A stretch of DNA of 13,388 nucleotides. Origin: Lachnospiraceae bacterium. Its GTDB lineage: Bacteria; Bacillota_A; Clostridia; Lachnospirales; Lachnospiraceae. The stretch is from NCBI GenBank assembly GCA_016291475.1, contig JAEEXJ010000088.1, positions 1-13,388 of the forward strand, written 5' to 3'. This document shows, in pieces, positions 7,061 through 12,523 of the stretch; positions within the stretch are counted from its first letter, which is position 1; each line of letters starts with the position of its first letter. The notes beneath the pieces are model-generated. The model was not told where the DNA came from and made no database searches. It saw only the letters and a program-made list of their open reading frames with translations. Both the position numbers and the translations under genes were made by a program.

Positions 7061-7612
7061 ATGGCAGGAGTATACGATTTTACAGTTAAGGACAGAACCG
7101 GTAATGAAGTAAGTTTAAACGAGTACGCAGGAAAGGTACTTCTTATCGTAAATACCGCAACAGGATGCGGATTTACACCTCACTATGAGCCCCTTGAAGC
7201 TATGTACAAGGATCTTAAGGATAAGGGTTTTGAGATCCTTGATTTCCCCTGCAACCAGTTTGCAAACCAGGCACCCGGAGATGAGGAAGAGATCCATCAG
7301 TTCTGTACCATGAAGTTCGGTACCGAGTTCCCTCAGTTTGCCAAGCTTAATGTTAACGGTGATGATGCGGATCCTCTTTTTGCATATCTGGCTACCGAGA
7401 AGCCTTTCGAGGGATTCGGAAAGGGTCTCAAGAATGCAGCTCTTAAGAAGTTCACCGATATGAATAATAAAGCATTCGGCGATAAAGCATATATCAAGTG
7501 GAATTTCACCAAATTCCTGATAGACAGAGAAGGTAAAGTTATAGCAAGATTCGAGCCTACTGTTGACATGGATGATGTCAGAAAAGCAGTTGAGGATCTT
7601 CTTTCCAAATAA
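7061..7612 (+). CDS. Glutathione peroxidase-family thiol peroxidase
   Basis: A 183-residue cytoplasmic peroxidase of the GPx family with a thioredoxin fold; it reduces hydrogen peroxide or organic hydroperoxides. The peroxidatic residue is Cys36 in NTATGCGFTPHYEPLE (31-46), with cysteine where animal enzymes have selenocysteine. FPCNQF (62-67) is the second signature, and the WNFTKFL motif supplies the active-site Trp and Asn. Cys82 in IHQFC stands in the helix where thioredoxin-dependent GPx proteins carry a resolving cysteine, so the reductant is more likely thioredoxin than glutathione (inference from the family). The start follows AAAGGAG by 6 nt. It is co-transcribed with ohrR and so should be induced by organic peroxides. 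Length is in the normal upper range for bacterial members. Confidence 0.96.
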   Translation: MAGVYDFTVKDRTGNEVSLNEYAGKVLLIVNTATGCGFTPHYEPLEAMYKDLKDKGFEILDFPCNQFANQAPGDEEEIHQFCTMKFGTEFPQFAKLNVNGDDADPLFAYLATEKPFEGFGKGLKNAALKKFTDMNNKAFGDKAYIKWNFTKFLIDREGKVIARFEPTVDMDDVRKAVEDLLSK

Positions 7613-7663
7613 ACAGCAAATGTGTCTTTGAAAAGGCACGGCAGACTTAACGGGAGGTCTTAC

Positions 7664-8638
7664 ATGGATAAGATTAAATGGGGAATTCTGGGAACCGCCA
7701 ACATTGCAAGGTGGGCTACCATACCCGGAATAAAGAAGGCGGAAAATGCCGATCTTTATGCGATCGCAGGCAGAAATCCGGACAAAGCCAAAAAGTATAA
7801 AGACGAGTTCGGGTTTGAAGTATCCTACGGAAGCTATGATGAGCTTATAGCGGATCCTGCCGTACAGGCTGTTTATATTCCCCTTCCCAACGATCTGCAT
7901 CTTAAGTGGGTTACTCAGACTCTTAAGAATAAGAAACATGTCCTTTGTGAAAAGCCTCTTGCGCTTAATGCCGAGGAAGCGGCAGCGATGTACAAGACCG
8001 CGGAAGAAAACGGCGTACATCTTATGGAGGCTTATGCATATCTTCACAGTCCGTATGTGGAGAGCCTTAAATCTGATATTGAAAGCGGAATAATAGGTGA
8101 TGTGGATTATATAGAATCCGCGTTCATCACTCAGGGGTACAAGGAGGATTTCCGCCTTCACAAAGAATTCGGAGGCGGTGCAATGTATGACCTCGGCTGT
8201 TATTGCACCACCATGATATTAACCCTCATAGATTCCGAGCCTGAACTTGTAAAAGCGGTTGCGGAGTTCTCGGATCTCGGGGTGGATTTTAATACTGCGG
8301 CGATCATGCGGTTCAAGAACGGTGTAAGGGCATCGTTCAACATCGGAATGATCCTCGGAGAAAATACAAACTCACGATTTGACAGACTCTATATCCACGG
8401 AAGCAAAGGATGCATCAGATCCGAAGTTGAATACAACCAGGAAGGATGTGTCGGATATTTTGTCTGCAACAGTGACGGATGTTTTGAGAGAAAAATAAAT
8501 GTTCCGCATAATTACAAACTTGAAATAGAGCAGCTCGGAAGATGCATCTTAAATGGGGAAAAGCCGCATATCACTCCCGAGTTTTCAATAAAGAACGCCA
8601 AACTTATCGATACGGTACTTAAAGAAATTGGTTTTTAA
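7664..8638 (+). CDS. Gfo/Idh/MocA-family NAD(P)-dependent oxidoreductase
   Basis: A 324-residue cytoplasmic dehydrogenase of the glucose-fructose oxidoreductase/inositol dehydrogenase family. Residues 1-120 form the Rossmann domain: KWGILGTANIARW (5-17) is the dinucleotide loop, YIPLPNDLHLKW (71-82) follows, and HVLCEKPLAL (92-101) contains the family EKP motif, whose lysine (97) is catalytic in known members. The C-terminal alpha/beta domain has GGGAMYDLGCYC (170-181) at the position of the usual active-site DxGxH, with Cys-Tyr in place of the His region as in dihydrodiol-dehydrogenase-like members. ATG 7664 is chosen for GGGAGG (7652-7657); an in-frame GTG at 7622 has no such site. It begins 51 nt after the peroxidase stop with no terminator between, so it probably belongs to that operon. 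The substrate, likely a sugar or cyclitol, cannot be named. Confidence 0.94.
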   Translation: MDKIKWGILGTANIARWATIPGIKKAENADLYAIAGRNPDKAKKYKDEFGFEVSYGSYDELIADPAVQAVYIPLPNDLHLKWVTQTLKNKKHVLCEKPLALNAEEAAAMYKTAEENGVHLMEAYAYLHSPYVESLKSDIESGIIGDVDYIESAFITQGYKEDFRLHKEFGGGAMYDLGCYCTTMILTLIDSEPELVKAVAEFSDLGVDFNTAAIMRFKNGVRASFNIGMILGENTNSRFDRLYIHGSKGCIRSEVEYNQEGCVGYFVCNSDGCFERKINVPHNYKLEIEQLGRCILNGEKPHITPEFSIKNAKLIDTVLKEIGF

Positions 8639-8643
8639 TTCAG

Positions 8644-8857
8644 CGTAGGGATTTACATCTGTCCAAGGGGTGACGCGAATGCATAAGCTGTCGAGACTTC
8701 GATTTCTGCGAAAAAATGCGGCCGCCCGGCCCGAACAGCGTGAGTGGCCACGCGTCATGAGCTGAAACATGCCTTGTGAAGCATTTCCGCCTGAAATCGA
8801 AAAGCGAGACAGTTATGCGTCGCGGCAGGACCCGTGGGACAGATGTAAGTCCCTGCG
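8644..8857 (+). ncRNA. Candidate structured RNA or palindromic element, about 214 nt
   Basis: This gene-free stretch folds on itself almost completely. P1 is 21 continuous pairs (8644-8664 with 8837-8857). Next come GGGT/ACCC (8668-8671 with 8830-8833), an 11-bp helix with one bulged G (8681-8692 with 8808-8818), a 9-bp helix (8698-8706 with 8793-8801) and a split helix (8708-8710 with 8788-8790, 8714-8719 with 8781-8786). The apex has hairpins GCGTG/CACGC (8738-8742, 8749-8753) and CATG/CATG (8756-8759, 8768-8771). Three helix positions are U-G pairs only if the plus strand is transcribed (8646-8855, 8652-8849, 8680-8819); on the minus strand they would be A-C mismatches. It matches no riboswitch, SRP, tmRNA, RNase P or 6S pattern I know. 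It ends 13 nt before the AAGGAGG of the next gene, so it may be a 5' leader, an independent RNA or a MITE-like insertion. Confidence 0.55.
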
Positions 8858-8884
8858 AGCTTTGTAACTAAGGAGGGTATTTCC

Positions 8885-9913
8885 ATGAAAAAGAAAGCAT
8901 TGTTCATTGGGGGAACAGGCACTATAAGTACGGCGATCGTAAAGAGACTGACTAACGAACTCGATTGGGAAGTATGGGTCTTAAACAGGGGAAACAGAAA
9001 TGACGTACTTCCGGAATCGGTTCACAGTATTGTATGCGATGTTAACGATGAAGCTGCGGTGCTTGAAAAGATCGGTGATGCAACCTTTGATTGTGTATGT
9101 GAATTCATAGGTTTCCATGTATCACAGGTTGAAAGAGACTGCAGACTCTTTAAGGATAAAACAAAACAGTACATCTACATCAGTTCCGCATCCGCTTATC
9201 ATAAGCCGGCTGCAAATTATATCATCACGGAAGGCACATCTTTGGCGAATCCCTATTGGCAGTATTCAAGGGACAAGATCGAGTGCGAAGAATTCCTTAT
9301 GAAAAAATACAAAGAGGAAGGCTTCCCCGTAACCATAGTTCGCCCCAGCCATACATATGATGAGAGAAATGTTCCTCTGGGAGTACACGGAAAGCACGGT
9401 TTTTGGCAGGTGATCAAGAGAATGCAGGAAGGAAAGCCCGTTATAATACAGGGCGACGGATCGAGTCTTTGGACTGTAACCTGGAACGGAGATTTTGCAA
9501 TAGGTTATACAGGTCTTATGGGTAACAGAAAAGCAATCGGAGAAGCGTTTCAGATCACTTCAGACGAAGCTCTTACCTGGGACCAGATCTATCAGACGAT
9601 CGCAGATGTTCTCGGAGTTAAACTTAATGCTTATCACGTATCAACGGATTTCCTCCGTGCCGCGGGGGATAAGTACGGATTCGATTTTACGGGCTCGCTC
9701 CTCGGAGATAAATCCGTATCCGTTATTTTCGATAACAGTAAGTTAAAGAGAGTTGTTCCCGATATGGCTACCAATGTCAGATTCGATATGGGTGTAAAGA
9801 TTGCCCTGGACTATGTATTGTCGCATCCCGAATGTCAGGTGGAAGATCCCGAATTCGATGATTGGTGTGACCGGGTAATAGCGGCATTGGACAAAGCAAA
9901 AGAAATGATTTAG
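8885..9913 (+). CDS. NAD-dependent epimerase/dehydratase (extended SDR)
   Basis: A 342-residue cytoplasmic extended short-chain dehydrogenase/reductase. The N-terminal Rossmann loop is FIGGTGTIS (7-15), in which Ser15 stands where most members have the third Gly. YIYISSASAYHK (96-107) supplies the catalytic Ser/Thr region, and Y127-SRD-K131 is the YxxxK pair. VTIVRPSHTYD is the typical post-catalytic strand. The family oxidises and re-reduces nucleotide sugars or related sugars with bound NAD; this member resembles the subgroup near plant CSP41 proteins, and its substrate is unknown. AAGGAGGG (8870-8877) precedes the ATG. The structured element at 8644-8857 lies directly upstream, and no promoter was identified there. 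The stop codon overlaps the short palindrome at 9912-9942, beyond which the next enzyme starts. Confidence 0.94.
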   Translation: MKKKALFIGGTGTISTAIVKRLTNELDWEVWVLNRGNRNDVLPESVHSIVCDVNDEAAVLEKIGDATFDCVCEFIGFHVSQVERDCRLFKDKTKQYIYISSASAYHKPAANYIITEGTSLANPYWQYSRDKIECEEFLMKKYKEEGFPVTIVRPSHTYDERNVPLGVHGKHGFWQVIKRMQEGKPVIIQGDGSSLWTVTWNGDFAIGYTGLMGNRKAIGEAFQITSDEALTWDQIYQTIADVLGVKLNAYHVSTDFLRAAGDKYGFDFTGSLLGDKSVSVIFDNSKLKRVVPDMATNVRFDMGVKIALDYVLSHPECQVEDPEFDDWCDRVIAALDKAKEMI

Positions 9914-9942
9914 GTGACAATGAAGCGTCCCCACCGTCACCT
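9912..9942. repeat. Short palindromic (REP-like) element between genes
   Basis: AGGTGAC (9912-9918) and GTCACCT (9936-9942) form a 7-bp stem around a 17-nt loop that contains GTCCCC. The layout GGTGAC ... GTCCCC ... GTCACC is like short palindromes widespread in Firmicutes genomes (from memory). It overlaps the stop of the SDR gene and ends just before the next ribosome binding site (AGGAG 9944-9948). It has no T tract, so it is probably not a terminator. Confidence 0.5.
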
Positions 9943-9957
9943 TAGGAGAGTAAGATT

Positions 9958-10791
9958 ATGAGACTTGGAACTTCATCGCCTCTCAGACATAATTCACCTC
10001 AGGAGTGGGCCGAAAAGCAGATAAACTTAGGCTGCTCGACCGTTGTTTTCCCTGTTCAGAGTAACGAACCCGAAGAGAAGATAATCGCCTATAAGGATGC
10101 TGCGGAAAAAGCCGGTTTATCCATAGCGGAAGTCGGCATCTGGAGAAATGCCCTTGCAGCGGATCCCGATGAAAGGAAAGCAAATCTGGATTACTGCGTT
10201 GAGCAGCTCAGGCTGGCGGATTTCCTCGGCGCAAGGTGTGCGGTTAATGTAGCCGGATCCTTCGGACGCATATGGGACGGCGGTTATAAGGAAAACTTTT
10301 CAAAGGATGCCTGGGATAAGACCGTAGCCATGGTAAGGGAGGTTATTGACAGGGCAGATCCCAAGAATACATATTTTACATTGGAACCCATGCCCTGGAT
10401 GATCCCTACAGGCCCGAAGGATTATCTCAAGCTTATTGAAGCTGTTGACCGCGACAGATTTGCGGTCCATATGGATATCATCAACATGATCAATTCGGCA
10501 GACAGGTATTTTAATGCGGATGAATTCGTCGATGAATGTGCGCATCTTTTGGGTGATCGCATCAGGAGCTGTCATATCAAAGATGTACATCTCGGAAGTC
10601 AGTATACATTGAGACTGGAAGAGTGTGGTCCCGGCGACGGCGAATTTCCTTTACGGCATTACGCCGAGAAAATGGATGCCATAGATCACGATATGCCCGT
10701 TATTCTCGAGCATCTTGATTCCGATGAAAAGTACATCATGTTTATGGGATATCTCAAGGAGGAATTAAATGGCTTATACAAGAATATCTGA
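9958..10791 (+). CDS. Sugar phosphate isomerase/epimerase-like TIM-barrel protein
   Basis: A 277-residue cytoplasmic protein of the xylose isomerase-like TIM-barrel superfamily (AP_endonuc_2 fold), whose members include tagatose 3-epimerase, hydroxypyruvate isomerase and IolE/IolI. Likely metal ligands, each at the end of a barrel strand, are Glu143 in TLEPMPWM, Asp173 in VHMDIINM, His206 in SCHIKDVHL and Glu251 in VILEHL. GPGDGEFPL (224-232) is a frequent family motif. The four ligands are intact, so it should be active on a ketose, cyclitol or similar compound. AGGAG (9944-9948) lies 9 nt before the ATG. Its last 23 nt overlap the next gene, so the two products are translationally coupled and probably act in the same pathway. 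Confidence 0.93.
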   Translation: MRLGTSSPLRHNSPQEWAEKQINLGCSTVVFPVQSNEPEEKIIAYKDAAEKAGLSIAEVGIWRNALAADPDERKANLDYCVEQLRLADFLGARCAVNVAGSFGRIWDGGYKENFSKDAWDKTVAMVREVIDRADPKNTYFTLEPMPWMIPTGPKDYLKLIEAVDRDRFAVHMDIINMINSADRYFNADEFVDECAHLLGDRIRSCHIKDVHLGSQYTLRLEECGPGDGEFPLRHYAEKMDAIDHDMPVILEHLDSDEKYIMFMGYLKEELNGLYKNI

Positions 10792-11659
10792 TGCAAATGA
10801 GATTACCGCTAAGTATATGGATTCCATTTATTTCGAGGAAAGACTTATCGATTCCGTGGTAGCCGATACCTCTACGGAGTTTTGGGGAGTGAAATTTGAC
10901 AGCCCTGTTCTTACTCCCGCCTTTTCTCATATCGGCCGCTTAAACGGAAGAGAGCTTTCGGGACTTGAAGAGTATTCCATCGCGGCGAAGAACTGCAACA
11001 TCTTAAACTTCTGCGGCATGATGGAAAACGACATGTTTAAGAAGATCGCAGATACCGGTGCCAAGACCGTGAGGATCGTAAAACCCTATGCGGATAACGG
11101 AAAGGTTCGTGATCAGTTCGCTTATGCGGAAAGTGTAGGAGCTTTCGGTATCGGAATGGACATAGATCACATCTTCGGTGAGAACGGACTTGATGTGGTC
11201 GTGGGAGAGGAGATGGCTGTTCAGACCACCGATATGCTCAGGTCTTATGTGGAGTCTACAAAACTGCCCTTCGTGGTAAAAGGAGTCTTAAGCGTTGCAG
11301 ATGCTCTTAAATGTGCCGAGATAGGAGCAAAGGGAATACTAGTAAGTCATCATCACGGACGCCTTCCCTATGCGGTGCCTCCCATGATGATCCTTCCCGA
11401 GATAAAAGAGGCTCTTAAAGACAAAGACATTAAGATCTTTGTCGACTGCGGTATCGAAAGCGGATCGGATGTATATAAAGCGCTGGCCCTCGGAGCGGAC
11501 GGTGCGGCTGTCGGAAGATCCATGATGCCCTCCCTGGAAAAAGAGGGAACTCTCGGCGTAGAGACATTCCTTAATAAGGTCACTTCGGAACTTCGATTTG
11601 TTATGAGTTGTACGGGATTTAAAAATGTTTGCAATATTGATGATTCTGCGTTATATTAA
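10769..11659 (+). CDS. FMN-dependent alpha-hydroxy-acid dehydrogenase/oxidase homologue
   Basis: A 296-residue flavoprotein related to lactate/glycolate oxidases and L-lactate dehydrogenase LldD. Visible signatures are FVVKGVLSVADA (168-179) with the FMN-binding lysine, VSHHHGRLP (192-200) aligned with the usual SNHGGRQ loop so that His195 and Arg198 occupy the catalytic base and substrate-binding positions, and FVDCGIESGSDVYKALALGA (224-243) followed by VGR (248-250), the FMN phosphate site. It is shorter than typical members (350-390): the N-terminal substrate-lid and Tyr-bearing segments are reduced, and the normal Gly-Gly is His-Gly. The start follows AAGGAGG with a 6-nt gap, 23 nt inside the preceding gene. 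It may oxidise a hydroxy acid made by its neighbours, or have another role within the FMN-dehydrogenase family. Confidence 0.9.
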   Translation: MAYTRISDANEITAKYMDSIYFEERLIDSVVADTSTEFWGVKFDSPVLTPAFSHIGRLNGRELSGLEEYSIAAKNCNILNFCGMMENDMFKKIADTGAKTVRIVKPYADNGKVRDQFAYAESVGAFGIGMDIDHIFGENGLDVVVGEEMAVQTTDMLRSYVESTKLPFVVKGVLSVADALKCAEIGAKGILVSHHHGRLPYAVPPMMILPEIKEALKDKDIKIFVDCGIESGSDVYKALALGADGAAVGRSMMPSLEKEGTLGVETFLNKVTSELRFVMSCTGFKNVCNIDDSALY

Positions 11660-11675
11660 TGGTCACATAATGGTC

Positions 11676-11711
11676 AATGGGGACAGTTTCCGTAGGGACA
11701 CTGTCCCCATT
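11676..11711. repeat. Short palindromic (REP-like) element, 12-bp perfect stem
   Basis: AATGGGGACAGT (11676-11687) pairs perfectly with ACTGTCCCCATT (11700-11711) around a 12-nt loop that itself contains GGGAC. GGGGACAGT...ACTGTCCCC palindromes are common REP-type repeats in Firmicutes (recalled, not searched). It lies 16 nt after the FMN enzyme stop with no T tract behind it. It shares the GTCCCC theme with the element at 9912-9942. Confidence 0.6.
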
Positions 11712-11843
11712 TGCATGTATACTGAAAAAGAGATAAATTTACAAAAAAATAATTTAATCATAGTTTCCATCCCAAAATGCATACTGTTCGTTTTCACGGC
11801 ATTTAAAATGAATTTTTATGCAAAACGTTTTCGTAAGTTTCCG

Positions 11844-11868
11844 AAAATGCCACGAGTGGCAAATTTTT
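11844..11868 (+). terminator. Weak candidate terminator
   Basis: TGCCA/TGGCA (11848-11852, 11857-11861) with a 4-nt loop is flanked by AAAA on the left and AAATTTTT on the right, so it could end the transcript from 8885-11659. The stem is short and it lies 185 nt past the stop, which lowers confidence. The rest of 11712-11843 is AT-rich and shows nothing I can name. Confidence 0.3.
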
Positions 11869-11890
11869 GACTTTTCTGGAAAAAATTTTG

Positions 11891-11899
11891 TGATATAGT
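11891..11899 (+). promoter_or_regulatory. Extended -10 promoter
   Basis: TGA-TATAGT fits the extended -10 form with 5 of 6 in the hexamer. TTGACT lies upstream at 11867-11872, but the 21-nt spacing is too long, so the extended -10 would have to carry the promoter. The ATG of the next gene starts 9 nt after the box. Confidence 0.5.
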
Positions 11900-11908
11900 C
11901 TTAATGTT

Positions 11909-12451
11909 ATGGACTCGGAGAGGATAAAAGAACGCACTTTCGATTATGAGGTAGAATTTATCAGGGATGAGAAGGGGCGTCTTAAGAAAAAAGCCCGTTA
12001 CAAAGGCCCTGACTTTTACTATGTCCTGCCTGAGGAAATCAGAAAGAAGGCAAGATATCTTTTAGGTGTATTCATTCTGATGGATATTGTGTTCACTATG
12101 ATCCCTCTTTTGATATCCGATCCGTTTATGCACAAATGGTACACTTCCGCACCGCTTATCATGTGCCTGCTGGGAGATGTACATTTAATAATGGGATTTG
12201 TCACATTCCTTACCGCGAAGGAACCTCTTAAGAGAGAGGATACCAAGCACGGATTTGAGAGAATAGCCATTTGGGCGCTGTTAAATACGATCTTTTCATT
12301 TATATCGTCGGTCTCTCAGATCGTATGGCATCTAAAGAACGGATTCGAACTTCTGAATACTTGTATAACCGTAAGCACGATTTTTATATTTGTTTTTTCC
12401 ATATTAATAGGTAAAGCCAAAGGTTGCGCGGAGGCCAAAGAAAACAAATAA
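11909..12451 (+). CDS. Four-helix membrane protein, unknown function
   Basis: A 180-residue protein with a charged N-terminal part of about 48 residues (rich in Lys, Arg and Glu, presumably cytoplasmic) and four hydrophobic helices at about 49-70, 78-101, 117-140 and 147-167, ending in a short Lys-rich tail. I recognise no family. The ATG at 11909 has no ribosome binding site: upstream is TAGTCTTAATGTT, and a candidate promoter ends only 9 nt away, so the mRNA may be leaderless. A GGAGAGG inside codons 3-5 is followed by no in-frame ATG, GTG or TTG nearby. An out-of-frame ATG at 11904 opens a 7-codon frame. Codon use is like that of the neighbouring genes. The following lipoprotein gene has its own candidate promoter, so functional linkage is uncertain. 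Confidence 0.8.
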   Translation: MDSERIKERTFDYEVEFIRDEKGRLKKKARYKGPDFYYVLPEEIRKKARYLLGVFILMDIVFTMIPLLISDPFMHKWYTSAPLIMCLLGDVHLIMGFVTFLTAKEPLKREDTKHGFERIAIWALLNTIFSFISSVSQIVWHLKNGFELLNTCITVSTIFIFVFSILIGKAKGCAEAKENK

Positions 12452-12470
12452 CAATCATCCATGACGGATG

Positions 12471-12479
12471 TGTTATATT
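12471..12479 (+). promoter_or_regulatory. Candidate extended -10 promoter for the lipoprotein gene
   Basis: TGT-TATATT matches the extended -10 form (5 of 6 in the hexamer); no clear -35 is present. A small hairpin CATCC/GGATG (12456-12460, 12466-12470) lies just upstream. The leader that follows can form TTCGA/TCGAA before the AGGAGG (12508-12513), 10 nt ahead of the start codon. Confidence 0.4.
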
Positions 12480-12523
12480 TCGATCTTATGTCGAAAGAAA
12501 TGCTTATAGGAGGATTAGAAAAA

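Noticed and set aside
7622..7639. Hairpin GTGTCTT/AAGGCAC considered as a terminator after the peroxidase
   Set aside because: It has no T tract and a weak stem, so read-through into the Gfo/Idh gene is more likely.
7115..8161. Long minus-strand open frame of 348 codons
   Set aside because: It lies opposite the peroxidase and the Gfo/Idh gene, both with clear family motifs. Its translation has odd composition rich in Ile, Cys and Leu and shows no motif.
8644..8857. Cobalamin, T-box, lysine or similar riboswitch in the structured stretch
   Set aside because: None of the defining conserved boxes is present; the GGCCAC at 8746-8751 alone is not enough for a cobalamin element.
11625..11870. Plus-strand open frame of 81 codons in the gap after the FMN enzyme
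   Set aside because: It starts inside the FMN gene in another frame, runs through the REP-like palindrome and AT-rich DNA, and has no ribosome binding site.
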